Shown piece by piece: positions 1-13,248 of a stretch of DNA of 64,000 nucleotides. How positions within the stretch are numbered: the stretch's first letter is position 1; every line of letters begins with the position of its first letter. Made by a program: the position numbers and the translations under genes. The notes beneath the pieces were generated by a model that had not been told where the DNA came from, searched no databases, and worked only from the letters and a program-made list of their open reading frames with translations. Source of the DNA: Ephydatia muelleri (taxonomy: Eukaryota; Porifera; Demospongiae; Spongillida; Spongillidae); assembly GCA_013339895.1 (NCBI GenBank), contig JABACO010000022.1, positions 1,888,767 through 1,952,766 of the forward strand, read 5' to 3'.

Positions 1-79
1 CCAGTTAATATGGTATTCCTTGTTCCTTCCATTCCTCCAATGCACCTGCCCCATCCTCCCATCGTTCTTATGTATGCAG

Positions 80-201
80 ATGATTGATGGCGACCTTCAG
101 GATCTCCAGCGGTCACACGCGATAACTGTTGCCGCAGTCACCGAGTGCAAAACAAAGCTGCTGGACCTCGGCCATCGCGTTCTTCGGGTGGGTGTGGGTG
201 T

Positions 202-239
<38 letters not shown>

Positions 240-658
240 TGCAGCTGTATATTGTGTGTGTATATTCTTATGTGAATATTGCGAGTGTGTATATGTGCAT
301 GTGCGTGTGTGTTGGGCCTGCTTGCAGATGTGTAGTCTTATACAGTTTTCTCATCTCTTTGTTACCAAGGTGATGGTTATGCAAGAAATTTTGAGGAGGA
401 GTGGTTATTCCATCCAGCCAGATGAAGAGCAGTTGAGGTATGTCCAAGTGGCTCCACCCACACAGGAGGTTGCAGGTACACACAGGGAGGGTGGAGGGGA
501 GGGGACATTGGCATGTTATGTCAGGGCATGAAGGGTGTTGGTGGCAATAGGATGCTTGGATCTCCCACCAGCTGTCACTGGTAGTCCCCCCCATCCTCCC
601 AGATGGCCTGCCACCTCATGCATGGCCACAAAAGGAAGGCATGTAACCTCCATGTTTT

Positions 659-723
<65 letters not shown>

Positions 724-3207
724 TGTGTGTGTGTGCCACCATATCCAGTGGGTGTGGCATCCGTTTGACTTGTTGCCACGGTTGTTTTTGTTCAAACAAG
801 CCTCTTTGCACAGGCTTCCTTTTCTCCCTCCTCAACAGTGGATGCTAGGAGATAGGGAGGATCTTGGGGGAGGAGGAGAAGTCTCATCCCCAATCACACA
901 TCTCTCTCTCTAAAACTGGACTGTGATAAAAATATAACCAAATCCACACACTATGCTGTTTTGAAATATTTTTAGACTTAAAAAAAAAAAAAAGAGGGGG
1001 GGGGGGGGGGGGGGGGGGTCTTGCAGGGTGTTATCGGGAATCCCAATAGGGATTGCTGGACATAGCCTATGTGGACATACTGAAATGTAAATCCACTTCT
1101 CGTTTGGTGGGGAGTAAGGATGGGTGTGTTATGTTTCATCTCATTCACCACCTTAGCTGCTTGTTCCCATTGTGTAATTCAGGTCTCACTTGAGGTGGAG
1201 GGGGTTTGGCGAACTATCCCATCAACTCTTTTGGTCTCCTCCCCTTCGTTTTGTACTATAACGCAGCCCTAGACTTGGCTCTGTTCCAGGATTGTTCACT
1301 GCCCCAGACTTAGAGCACACTCTATTACCATCATGTTGTCACACCCTCCCTTATTCTGTTATTACCCGTCCCCTGCCCTCAGTGTCATCATCATATCCAA
1401 TATCACCTTTCAAGCACTGCTACCTGTCATCCTCTTTTTTAATGCCCTGTACCTCCACCACCCCCTCTCCCAAACCAGAGTATCATCTTAATACCTCGTG
1501 CCATTATCATCAGTGTGTCATCACCCCTACCAGAGTTCTCACTGGAACTCCCTGTAGAATGAAAGAGGGAGATGCAGTTTATGGACACATTTTCCTTCTC
1601 TTTATTTACATACTATCTCCGCAGAGTGAGGCTGGAGAATATTCAGGGCGAGCTGGATGCACCACTTAAGTTCAAGGTACTGTTGGGCTCTTGCTACACT
1701 AACACAATTTACTATAATAACAATTAACTCTTAAGTGTCCGCCATAATTGCATAATGTGCCTCCTCATTGTGTTTCAGTGTGCACAGGTGTAATGACCAG
1801 TGTGCTGGTTTTAATAAGTGTTACTGTTATGTTTGTGTGGCCATCAGGGTCGCCTGAATGAACTCATGTCTGTGCTGAGGATGCAGCTGCTGGTTCCAGG
1901 TGCTCGTGCCGAAGGGAAATATGCCATCGATCCTCTGGTGTTTGAGGACATCAAGCAGGTCTGGTTGCTTTGGTGGCAGTGGTTTTAGGGCCACTACATG
2001 TTCCACATGGTTATTTGCCCTGCACCAAATACTTGGGGCACCGGGGTAAGGGGTTAAACTGGGTGATGACTATTTGATGGGAAGTGGGTGGGAAGCCAGC
2101 TACACTGCTCAGCAGAAAATGGTTCTGTGTAGCTATAATGGCTTGCGGACTATAATTGCGGACTATAATTGGCAAACCAAATCAGTTTCATAAACTAACT
2201 ACTGTTTTTGAGAACTGTTCTCATTAGGATTTACCTGTGGTTTACCACACGATGTAATGGTTGGGATTAATCCCTGATCATCAGTCAGACCTTCATTAGC
2301 CACATGGTTTAATTAGCTCCTAATAGACAGCCAGGCAGGCCTCCCAACAATGGCTTGGTTTAATGTAGCATTGGGACTTATTCAGCACCACCAGTTTGGT
2401 ACTTTTTTTGCGTGCTGGGTTGTGGCCAGAACTTCTCTCTGTTGTGCACTTACTTCATATCTGAGAAGCAAAAAAGATTCTATCATAGGCACCTTTTTCT
2501 GTGATCATCCCAAAAACTTGGCGAAGATCCCCACAACTCAACACCTTAGCTTGGTCCAAGTAGCAGACCACACCTCCATCACTTTGTTGTGGTCAAAATG
2601 TTTGTCTTTGCGTATAGCATTTGTGGCTCCACTGCACTTGGCATCAGAAAGGGCAGGTTGGTTTCGTCCCTATCCTGTCACATTCCTAAGCAGAGGTAAT
2701 CATAAATTGGTGATTTTTAAAAAGACAGAAAAATCCTTAACAAATATGTTGTTATAATGTACTGCTTAACACCTTGGTTATTTTGATTGGAAACACAGGT
2801 ATTGTTATGTGTTTCACACATCCTATTATTACTCATTAACAAATCTCTAAGTTTAACACTTTTTATAAGCTGAAAGCTCCACCTATTTTGTTGTGTAGAA
2901 TATGCTTTTGAGGGTGGAGTCTGCTTTCTCTACTAAAACAATGCATGCAGGTTTGAGAGGATGTATGCCAATGACCACACAATTTTAGCAGGTGTACGGG
3001 GGATTTGCTGGTGGTTTATAGCACTGGTATGGCTTGCAATTGCCAGAACATGGTGGAAGTATGGGTTTTGGTATCATGGCTGTTGCCCAATTTCTCTTGC
3101 AGCACTTGCAGCAACAGCAGGGAGCCCTAGCACAGCTGGTCAAAGTCATCAAGGAAGATACGGAGGACCTGAACTGTGTTGAGGAGGGCTTTCACCAGAC
3201 TCAGTAG
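80..3207 (+). CDS. NUP54: Nucleoporin p54, C-terminal part (5' end outside window)
   Basis: NUP54 is a coiled-coil FG nucleoporin of the central channel complex with NUP62 and NUP58. Only the C-terminal coiled-coil part is here. Exons read as 80-187, 370-437, 1625-1676, 1848-1958 and 3103-3207 (stop TAG), all with AG acceptors and GT donors and matching phases. Seen in order: LLDLGHRVLR, then VMVMQEILRRSGYSIQPDEE, then RLENIQGELDAPLKFK, then GRLNELMSVLRMQ and YAIDPLVFEDIKQ, then HLQQQQGALAQLVKVIKED. These match the family's conserved 'KQEI.RKSGY', 'IQGEL.AP' and 'GRLNELMS' blocks. The FG-repeat region must lie upstream of base 1. An AATAAA at about 3490 could be the poly(A) signal. It converges with the homeobox gene. 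Identification is confident; exon edges are by eye. Confidence 0.93.
189..232. repeat. (GT)n microsatellite at a NUP54 5' splice site
   Basis: A GGTGTG/GT tract begins within one or two bases of the donor that follows exon 80-187, so the 5' splice site is itself part of the repeat. Confidence 0.9.
660..735. repeat. (GT)n microsatellite, NUP54 intron
   Basis: About 75 bp of nearly pure GT with single A interruptions, inside the intron after exon 370-437. Confidence 0.95.
968..1018. repeat. Poly(A)-poly(G) homopolymer tract, NUP54 intron
   Basis: A run of A leads through AGAG directly into more than 20 consecutive G. It is the first of several very long G runs in the window. Confidence 0.9.
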
Positions 3208-3712
3208 AGGAGCAATAGGCAAATGGACCTCAAGTGGGTTAACCTTGTATTGCAGCAAAAAAGAGACGTTTCAGCAGAGCACCAATGGAAAGAGCAAGTG
3301 TGCTCACACTCCCTATTAACATGCATGTGTCTGTTCTGTGTTGTGTTTTTAATATTGCTCTGACATTGTCAATCAATTTAATATCACCAATGCTACTCAT
3401 TAATAGATTGGTTGGTATAATGAAACAATAGGTTTCGAAGAGTACATGTGGAATAGAACCAAATTTTGAACCAGTTGTCATAAACTGAGAATAAAAGTTT
3501 TAAAAAGAAAAACTCATAAAGAAAAAACGCTACATGGACGAAAAATGACACAAAAATGACTTGTGACTAAAAACGAACTGGATTGTCCACACTTATGATC
3601 GACCAGTGGGCTGAGATATAAAGAAAACAGAAAGATGCGGTCGTTGCGGCAGTTGCTTGTATAATATTCCCAGTCAACTGCGAATACAAAAGTTAAAAAT
3701 CCAGAATGGGGA

Positions 3713-4652
<940 letters not shown>

Positions 4653-4950
4653 CTAGATCAGAGGCAAAGCCTTCTGTTTCAACAGTAGTCGATGCTTCAC
4701 AAGAAACTTTTAGCAGAAAGCCAGCAGCATTAAGGTGTCAATCACACTACAACCCATGGATAAATTCAAATTTATACCCCTAACATGCAGGAAGGATATA
4801 AATACGTCATAGAAGCCCTCTAACGGCAATCGCGGCCTTAAAATATAAATAGATTAACAAATAAGCAAGCAGGTGAAACAGCTGATATACAGCACGAGCA
4901 GGTCCAATGATTTTCAAAAAGCAATGTTGTGATGGTTGAATGAAACCATA

Positions 4951-5237
4951 CTATTCCATGGGCTCATAAGACGCAACTGAAATTTCTTCCTTCGGTACTT
5001 CACAGCTCCTGGTACCTCCCTGTCTCTGGTGTTCTATCTCCATGGTAACCTCATGTGTCATTTGATCAGCTCCCTCCCTCTGCTCTGCCCTCAGAACCCA
5101 ATAGCCAGATAATCTGGAGGACAGTGGCCTCTTGGGGTGCGGCTAAGAATGAGGGGGGGGGGGGGGGGGGGACAAGGAAATGGTGATCTTGACATGGTGT
5201 GGCCAACACACAACACACACATCCTGCACGCATACAC

Positions 5238-5269
<32 letters not shown>

Positions 5270-5823
5270 TCTTAAAACACAACAAACCCTGTGCAATGGT
5301 GGCTGGACTTCATTATTATGTGCTTTCTTCACATGTCGGGCCAGAGATTGCTGCAAGGAAGGGAAGGGGGAGGGGCACTGAGGAACCCATCTAATGGTCC
5401 AATGCTGCCTGGCTCTTTTGAACCACTGAAATGCAAGAATCCCACAAGGCCACAGATGGGATGCCATATGTTTTGGGCATCGGAAATACGCCACCACCAT
5501 GCACCTTAGCTCTCACCCCCACCCCTCGCAAAAAAAAAAAAAGAGTCAAATATGAGTGCAGCATTCTTTGTCACACAGTGTGAAGAACAGCTGAGGTGAG
5601 ACAGACTCTTGCATTAACCACACATATCCACAACTAAGCGTTTATGCATTTGTTTTGTGTGAACAGCCACAACATGTTAACAAGTGTTTTTTGGTTAGAA
5701 TAGTATACCTCAGGATACCTTTGTGGTGTATTTCGCTGTGCACCCCTGACGTGTGCAAAAGTATGGTCTCTCGTGTCTATGAAAGGTCAGAATGTGTTGT
5801 TCCAGGTTGTAGAGCTAATGCAA

Positions 5824-5892
<69 letters not shown>

Positions 5893-8627
5893 ATTATGTG
5901 TGCATGTGTGTGGCATAGAAAAATTGATGAGAGTTGAGTTGAAGAGAGAGGAAAAGAATACATGACTTCAGGAGTTCCACTAAATAATCGCTAGATAACT
6001 AACAGTGGTGAATATCCGGGTACAGTCCTTCCATTCACAATGGAACACTTCCCTTGTGTCACTGTGGGTCACACTGTGTTTGTCGAGCTTGTCATTCCAA
6101 TCATTCCGTGCAGAGCACATGCCGAGAGAGAAGCTACACAGGTGGGTTAGGTGAATGCAAAGGGTGACTACCTGGGTGACTCTTGAGAATTTTTGCCCAC
6201 AGACGGAGCACGCTACAACCGAAAAGGAAATGAATAGGGGAGACTAACTCCACCCTCCACCTCACTCACTAACCACACCCTCCACCTCCTTCCACACTCA
6301 CTTGGAGGATGTTGCTGTGTGTTGTGACGCCTGAACTCACTCCATGTGGCAGAGCGATGTGAGCAGATGGCGCATGGATACTCTTGAGTGTGAGGGAGAA
6401 ACATGGAGAGGTCAAACCCAAGGGTAAAGAGTGTGTATTAATTTGTGTGAAAGTGCGCAGGTGTGTGCTGTGTGTGTGTGTGTGTGTGTACCTACAGAAG
6501 AGGGAGGGGCAACATGGTATAGGCCACCCCTGTGAACAATAGAGCAGGCCCTCCCCATCAGCCTCAGCACCAACCACAGAGGCTGGCCCAATACCAATTT
6601 ATACTCTTGTAACAACAGGACCATCCCCTTAAGTACTGATCCCTCCCCCATCCCTCACCCACTGACCTTTATGACTCTTCTGGTGCCTCCTTAGGTTGCT
6701 ATGGGATATGAAGGCACGCTTGCATTCTTCATGGGCACACCTTTGGATAAGATGAATACAAAAAATCAAGAATGGAGACATTATATTTAATCGTGAAGTT
6801 AATAAGCACCAGCATGCCCCAACTTTCTTACTGGTCTGTTCCCTATCCCTCTCCCTCACCTCCTCCCTCCCCATCTCCTCCCTCTCCACTCCTCTCCTCA
6901 CTCTCCCTCCTCTTTCTCCCCTCCCTCCTCTTTCTCCCCTCCCTCCTCTTTCTCCCCTCCCTCCTCTTTCTCCCCTCCCTCCTCTTTCTCCCCTCCCTCC
7001 CCACCTCTCCTCCTATCACTCCCACCTCCATCCCCTTCTGATTTCACTGCGGGTATGTGTTGCTCAACTTATCTAAACAAGTGCACACATGCTGGCTAAA
7101 TTGCAAACATTTTTGTTGACAAACATTACACTACAGAAAAAGGAAGAAAAAAACATGCCGACACAGACGAAGGGTTGGTGAGGATGAGTGTAGGCAAAGT
7201 GAAGAGTGGAGTGCAAAGATGTAAGAATACATTATGTAAAGTGGTGAGTTGGCATAATGGATGGTGGTGGGTGTAGTTTGAAGAGGGTGTGGTTGATGGG
7301 TGAGGAGGGTGTGGTTGATGGGATGAGGAGGGTGTGGTTGAAAGGGTGAGGAGGGTGTGGTTGATGGGTGAGGAGAGGGTGTGGTTGATGAAATGAGGAG
7401 GGTGTGGTTGATGAAATGAGGAGGGTGTGGTTGATGGATGAGGAGAGGGTGTGGTTGATGGGTGAGGAGAGGGTGTGGTTGATGGGATGAGGAGGGTGTG
7501 GTTGATGGGATGAGGAGGGTATGGTCGATGGATGAGGAGAGGGTGTAGTTGAAAGGGTGAGGAGGGTGTAGTTGATGGGTGAGGAGAGGGCGTGGTTGAT
7601 GGGTGAGGAGAGGGTGTGGTTGATGGGATGAGGAGGGTATGGTCGATGGGTGAGGAGAGGGTGTGGTCGATGGGATGAGGAGAGGGTTGTAGTTGATATG
7701 GTGAGGAGGATGTGATTGATGGGATGAGGAGGGTGTGGTTGATGGAATGAGGAGGGTGTGGTTGATGGGATGAGGAGGGTGTGGTTGATAGGACGTGGAG
7801 AGGGTGTAGTTGATGGGATTGGGATGAGGATTGGGTGTAGTGATGGGATGAGGAGAGTGAACGGATGGATACAAGGCAAGGAATGTTGCTGACGCACCTG
7901 AATGGCTTTCCTCCGTGACCATGAAGCTCAGCTTTGTGATGGGCAAGTTTGAAATGTTTGTTAAATTCAGCACTGCAGCCAGAAACATCACACTGGGAAC
8001 GAAAATGAGTCATTTCCCTTGTCATATCTATTCATCAAAATGTCTCCTTGGTTTGTTTTTGTTTTTTTGTTGTTTTTTTTTTCACGCTTGCCTTGTAAGG
8101 ACATGGGGTTTGATGCAGTTTCTCGTGCTTCTTCAAGCTCTGCTGGGAAGCATATTCCCTCTCACACCCAGGGTATGCACATCTGCAAAACGACCAAATG
8201 GTACAGGCTTTAAGTGCCCACCCTAGAATCACATTTCATTTCATCTTCATACTTGTGCGAAGGTTTTTCCTGTTCGTCGTGGACTGTCACGTGCCTCTTC
8301 AAGTGGTAGGATCGAATGAAAGTTTTGCCACAGCCGGGGTGAGGACAAACGAACGACCTCTATGTAGGAGAGGACAGAGTGCTAAAGGGGCACAGGTGTT
8401 GAAGGGCGCTTATGTTTGAAGTATGTTGATGTGACCATGAAAATGCACCCATCGTGTTTCGGGGAACGATAAAATGTTTCAAATAATGCGCGCTCCACCA
8501 CGTGACGTTAGTGAACGCTGTACAGTTCATTACTTACGTTTCCGGTGTGCGATGCGCACTGATGCTCTTTTAGCCTCCATAGTTTTGGGTAAGCCTTATC
8601 GCAGCCTGGAAAGTCGCATTCGAACAT
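4951..8627 (-). CDS. GTF3A: Transcription factor IIIA-like C2H2 zinc-finger protein
   Basis: TFIIIA binds the 5S rRNA gene and 5S RNA. Exons read as 8538-8627 (start, MFECDFPGC), 8253-8359, 8092-8182, 7898-7992, 6667-6740, 6302-6382, 6172-6212, 6004-6087 and 5350 downwards. Eight fingers are seen: CDFPGC, CPHPGC, CAYPGC, CDVSGC, CAHEEC, then the short CAIC and CSVC fingers, then CEWKDC. This order of long and short fingers and the YPC/CSVC spacing follow TFIIIA fingers 1-8. Fingers are split by introns. The last, CEWKDC...[12 protein letters not shown], is joined across an intron. The usual ninth finger was not found. A 38-codon open frame ending TAG at 4951 ([12 protein letters not shown]) with an acceptor near 5090 is a tentative terminal exon. 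The intron after exon 8092-8182 looks like GC-AG. Confidence 0.82.
5151..5270. repeat. Poly(G) run and (AC)n microsatellite near the 3' end of the TFIIIA-like gene
   Basis: About 20 consecutive G near 5153-5171, then CACACG/CA repeats at 5236-5270. They lie between finger 8 and the tentative last exon and produce only low-complexity open frames. Confidence 0.9.
5822..5891. repeat. (GT)n microsatellite, intron of TFIIIA-like gene
   Basis: About 65 bp of uninterrupted GT, in the intron after exon 6004-6087. Confidence 0.95.
6900..7865. repeat. Two intronic minisatellites (TFIIIA-like gene, intron 4)
   Basis: 6900-7000 is five to six copies of a 20-bp pyrimidine unit (CCCTCCTCTTTCTCCCCTCC). 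7275-7865 is about 25 copies of a variable 18-26 bp unit (GGGTGTGGTTGATGGG plus ATGAGGAG variants). The long open frames here, rich in His, Pro, Ser and Thr, are a by-product of the repeat. Confidence 0.9.
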
Positions 8628-10882
8628 GTTTTAATTGTCATTAATTTCAGTTATAAATTAAGCAATCAGTAAATTAAAAGTTTGATGACGCCGTTGTTAA
8701 ATATCGTAAGCAGCAGAAGTAAATAATAAATTTGTAGACTAGTAGCCAAATGCAAGTGTACATTCTCTACATCACGAGGCGAGGTTTTGCGGCGGAATTG
8801 GAAACGGTAAATTAAATTTGAGGTTCTATTCCTGGTACATGTGATTCCAGAGTCAGAAATAATTCTGGTACGTTTAGATATTTCAGACCAGTACATGCAG
8901 TACTGGTGCATGTACTTCTGTTACAAGTAGACTTCGAGTTCAGGTATGGATAGATTTTCCAGCTCTGGTATATGTAGGTTAGATTAGGTAGTGATCAGCA
9001 TGTGCATGCAGTGTTTGGCATCCATGTATTATTTAAAGGGAATGTAATTGCTTTAAACTATACTTACTGCATCCTAAGACAACCCAGAAGGATGTGGATT
9101 TTATCCTAATATGAAATATTGAAATGTCTTCTTTGAGACTCTATATTGTGTTGAAAGTGCAGTTGCTGACCCCTCCCTACTGCCGACCACTCCTCAGGTT
9201 ACCCTAGATTTTCCAGCTCTGGTATATGGCACCACATGCTGCATGCTCCAGGCATTTCCTGATGATCTACTAATTGCAGATAAAAAGCAACTTCAAAAGA
9301 GCCCTGCAAGGCATTATCTAGTGCTCACAGTCCTATTTTGTATCAGTTAGCAAAGTGCACAGCTACTAGCTTGCCTCTCAGTACAACTGGTCATGTCTGC
9401 CTCCTTTTGCCTCCCACATCCAGGGACGTTTTGGATGTAGTATGCAATTTTGCATACATTACACAGACCATGAAATGAGGGCCAACTGCTGGCCAATTCT
9501 CATGTGTCTCTTACCACATTAGCTCACAGTTGAATAGGATTGGTAGAGGAATTGGGTGGGGAGGGGGGGGGAAGGGGTTAAAATCATCAGGTGCTTTGGT
9601 GTTGCTAAGCGACTGTATTTACTCACATGGGGGCAAAGTTTGAGTATGTGGTGGTCATGAGTCCTTGACTGGTACAGTGTCCAACAGCACACTAAAGAAG
9701 TCAAGTCTGCTAGCTGTTTGTGTGTACCATTTGTTTAGCACATTTCCTTTTAACGCTGGGCCCATGTAGCCATCAGACATCAGAACACCGCTAAAATCAG
9801 ATGACAGGGGGCCCCTGTGTGTGTACATGTGTGTGTAGATATGTGTGTGGTCCACACACAGACTGGGAGTAGTTGTATGGTCCTTAATGATAATCATCAC
9901 CTTGTTTGCATTAGTGGTGTTACATGTATTGCATTCAAAGTGGTATTGCTTAGGCCTGGGGATGGGCACAGTCTATTAAATGTTGGCCATCTCTATATTA
10001 ATCAAGTTGCTAGCTTTTAATTGTGGCTAGTTTGTACGTATGTGTATGAGAATAAACAAAAGTCCCTCAAAAAAAAGGATGAGAAGTGTGTGACGGTTCA
10101 GAATTCCTATCTAGTCACTGAGAAAGCAGGAGAGGACGATATATACACTGACATCTCACAGACTTGCATATGCCCCCCCAATCAGCCAGCCCATCACAAT
10201 GTTGAAGTTCAAACAAGTGACACTTGCATATATGCATAGTATACTGATCCTGTGGTTGTCCTGCTCAACCATAGTATGTATGCATGTGTGTGAGGAGGGG
10301 GTTCCATCCCTAAAATCATACCAGACAGGTTGTTTGATGGTTACACTGAACTTTCTGGTGAACATCCAGTAGTTGAGCAACCACTACATGATCTTACACA
10401 CTTTTATGCAAATGAAAGCTTGTGACAGTACCAAATTGTATGCTGACTAATTTGTGCCAGATCTTGTGTGTAGAGATGTACATGATGATACCATGGCAAA
10501 CACACATGCTCACATTGGATCACTCCATTTCTGTTGAGACTGGATGTAAAATCCATGTGTATATAGGCAAAGCATTATTGCTGGTGATAACCACATTGTG
10601 GGTTTTTGGTCTCAATGCTATCATTCAGCGCATAATGGTGTGATTACATGAGCATCTTCATAACCTACTCGCAACTTAAAATATTAATATTTTTGAAAAT
10701 GCAGCAAGAGTTTATAGAAGCAATGCTATTTGGTCTGCTGTCTGTGAATCTGTATCCATTTCAGGTGTTCGGTTCTTTTGCTTGCAATGGCTGCCTTTGG
10801 TCTACCTTGATTTCCCTGATGATGGGGTCTATATTGGTGGGAAGAAGGTAGGGCCAAAAGAGAGCTCTCTATCGAACCTCTG
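8628..10882. other. Gene-poor interval between TFIIIA-like and SPATA4-like genes
   Basis: No convincing exon was found in 2.25 kb. A 24-bp direct repeat (TAGATTTTCCAGCTCTGG...) occurs at about 8950 and 9207. A short GT-rich stretch lies at 9817-9850 and a G run at 9558. The first 100 bp presumably holds the promoter of the TFIIIA-like gene. Confidence 0.6.
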
Positions 10883-11960
10883 TCAACTAAACGTTAAAAA
10901 TGCACCTATGATTGTGTTGGCTGTTGTAGTGTCCTCTGAGGTGGCCACTTTCTTCTTGGACTTTTTGAGGCCAAATCTCCCTATAAAGTATACTCAAGTG
11001 CTCATAATGCCCTCTTGCATCATCCTAACCTGGGAACTCTTCCTTCTCGTGTCTCCTGAGGTCAGCGTGCACATCAATGATAGCCTCAGCCTGGTGCAGC
11101 AGTGAATTGAGGGGTGTTTGAAGGAAGGGTATACTATTCTTTTCTCATTTGTCTTCCACTCCCCTCCTCCCCCACCATCAATTTCTCCTAACCTCTCTTT
11201 CTCACCTTCATCTTGCACAAACTTCTGTCTGGCTCTGTGGTTAGTTCGGTCGTAGCCAAGTTGGTCCGAATGGACTGAAGAAAATAGTGGTCACTCGCTT
11301 TTGTCAAACTCCATCAAGGTGATCTGTGTTACCTGAGCTGCTGTAGATCTTGCATATGGTGGAAGTTGGGTTTGGTATGTGGCATCCGTAAAATCATGCG
11401 GGTGTGTTTTTGCTGGAAGATAGTGCAGTCTGCAGTAATTGTAACAACGTTTAATGTGCCGGGAGTTGACAAATGAATGTGTATACATGTTATATACTAT
11501 GCGAATATGTTTTCTTACTCTCTGTTGGTTAGCAACGTGTACACTCTTTCAATCAATGCGTGGGCAGCACCTGGTTTACAATGAATTGTCCCATCCATGT
11601 ATTCTTTTGGGACGTTCAATTTCTGCTTTGCTGTGAACTGTGGAGAATTATAAGGTTGTGAGGGGGGTGGACCCGAAATCTGTACTGTCGGAGTACCCTT
11701 TCTATCTGCTGCCAATTTCCAAGCCTAGTTTGAATCGAGGTGCCGTTTGAGAAGGAGTGGGCGGGGAGCTCCTGAGGGTAATAGCATCGGAGTATCTCCG
11801 CCAGCAGGTACCCGTTCGAGAAATCCCTTGAGAGTAGCACATGAACGTAGATACGTAGTGAGTGTGTGGCGCCGTCTACTAACCTCCTAATGTTTCTTAT
11901 CGGGAAGGATAAATCTAAACTCTGTAGCCATTTGATCACTTCTCTAGGAAGGCCGCTCAT
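10883..11960 (-). CDS. SPATA4: SPATA4-like calponin-homology (CH_2) protein
   Basis: Seven exons: 11884-11960, 11697-11826, 11519-11637, 11333-11429, 11206-11274, 11030-11090 and 10883-10980. All splice phases agree and the product is 216 residues. The start MSGLPREVIKWLQSLDLSFP is the SPATA4/SPEF1-type CH domain. It continues RDFSNGYLLAEIL, FSNGTSIQTRL, NWQQIERV, then MDGTIHCKPGAAHALIERVY and YTLLTNRE. This order and the 'GTIHCK' block single out SPATA4. The last exon is basic (FGLKKSKKKV). SPATA4 relatives are found in ciliated and flagellated lineages, where CH_2 proteins associate with axonemal microtubules; that role here is inference. The region between start codon and transposon-rich DNA at 12 kb should hold its promoter. 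Confidence 0.9.
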
Positions 11961-12273
11961 TTTTATTTATCGATGGACCAACTGTTGCCATGGTTTCTTA
12001 CTACCGCGCGTGCCTGCACAGATTTTCGTTAAGCAACAAATTATATTTATAGCAGGTGAACGTGTTAACCAGCGTCTCCTCCATACATGTTATGCGCTGG
12101 TGGGATGTTGCATGTTGCGCTCCACAACGCAATTTTTTGACTCCGAATTGAAAAGGATTTGAGGTAGCATGTTGCCTGCGACATCAAAATAATAGCCGAC
12201 GTATACGAATGTTCATTATTAAAAAAACGGCGTTTTTTTGGGAAAGATCCATCGATTGATCGATAACAACGCC

Positions 12274-12435
12274 TTAGAGAAATCGAAGTTCTTGTAGAAT
12301 CTTGAGCCTACGAGCTTCCATGTCAATCTGTTTGTTTGTTTTTCTTGCTTTGCGCTTTCTTTTTTTTTTTTTTTCAGCTATAACAACATCTGTAACAATC
12401 GACGTCTCTTGAACCACTGTTTGATCTCTCGCCAT
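12274..12435 (-). CDS. Small lysine-rich hypothetical ORF (53 aa)
   Basis: ATG at 12435, stop at 12274. The middle is a basic run (EKKKKRKRKARKTNKQ) partly encoded by an A14 tract, followed by MEARRLKILQEL. I recognise no family. It ends close to mobile-element sequence. It could be a real small protein, a first exon, or chance coding around a poly(A) tract. Confidence 0.25.
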   Translation of the reverse strand: MARDQTVVQETSIVTDVVIAEKKKKRKRKARKTNKQIDMEARRLKILQELRFL

Positions 12436-12617
12436 TACGTACGAATCCCGTAAAATAATTTTAATAACTTCATAACTCGCTGGTCAGTGGTTCCCCGCTT
12501 CCAGAAAATTTGTCACGCTCTCTACACACACAAAATCTTGCGAGCCGTCTTCACAACTTGTTATAGTAATCACGGTCAACGCTTTAGAGGACATCTGTAT
12601 GACTGTATATAAACTCA

Positions 12618-12936
12618 CAAGTAAATAAAAACATTTTCTATACGAGAAAGTTGATGACATATAGGATTAAAAGGCAATGGTGGTGTAAAAAAAAAGCACG
12701 GAAACAAGATTTGTCTGGAATGGGACCGAGTAAAATGAACTAAGCTTAGCCCTATATTTAGTACACTCAGTATGTTCTAAAATAGTGCATGCATCCTGAT
12801 GCTAAATATAGGCCTAGTTCATTTTACCCGGTCCCATTCCAGTCAAATCTTATTTCCGTGCTCTTTACACCACCACCATTGCCTTTCAATCCTATATGCC
12901 ACCAAAACTTTCTCGTATAAAAGATTACTTGTTTCG
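12618..12936. mobile_element. Foldback (long inverted repeat) element, copy 1
   Basis: The two halves are inverted copies of each other. The left arm runs CAAGTAAATAAAAACATT, GAGAAAGTT, CATATAGGATT, GGTGGTGTAAAAA, GCACGGAAACAAG, GGGACC. The right arm carries GGTCCC, CCGTGCTCTTTACACC, ATCCTATATG, AACTTTCTCG. A loop of about 30 bp separates them. There is no coding capacity. It is the same family as 16756-17048 but more diverged. Confidence 0.85.
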
Positions 12937-13149
12937 TAAGTTTTTTCCCCTGTCGTATTAACAGCGTCGTAGACAATAATCAAATTTGGAGGGGGAAGTG
13001 GAAATTTTGAGAGTGAACACTTTCCCAAATCTCGAAGTTTGGACGGTCCCCCTTGCCAAGAATATGATTTTTTTGGGGCGGGCACCACAAAACATCTCTT
13101 GGATAATTTACTCAAATTCAAATGATTATAATTGTTGTAGCATTAAATT

Positions 13150-13248
13150 ATTTTATATGGGATTGGACCTATAACGCCAATTTCCAGTACGCGCGATAGA
13201 ATGTAACGCCTGCGTTGAAATATATGACTAATTAAAAATTCAGAGACT
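13150..13248 (+). repeat. Dispersed repeat, copy A
   Basis: AATTTCCAGTACGCGCGATA, GAATGTAACGCC, GCGTTGAAATATATG and CTAATTAAAAATTCAG match the longer copies at 31741-31917 (same orientation) and 34983-35172 (opposite orientation). Confidence 0.7.

Noticed and set aside
535-913. Cys/Val- and His/Thr-repeat open frames on both strands
   Set aside because: They are translations of (GT)n/(AC)n microsatellites. The same applies at 5199-5394, 5655-5918, 25525-25767, 28515-28804, 57258-57443 and 62791-63069.
7126-8025. Long His/Pro/Ser/Thr open frames (up to 299 codons, minus strand)
   Set aside because: Generated by the intronic minisatellite at 7275-7865; three overlapping frames are all open, which is typical of a repeat, and true TFIIIA exons lie on either side.
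10422-10860. Short + strand open frames upstream of the SPATA4-like 3' end
   Set aside because: Under 75 codons, no splice support, no recognisable family.
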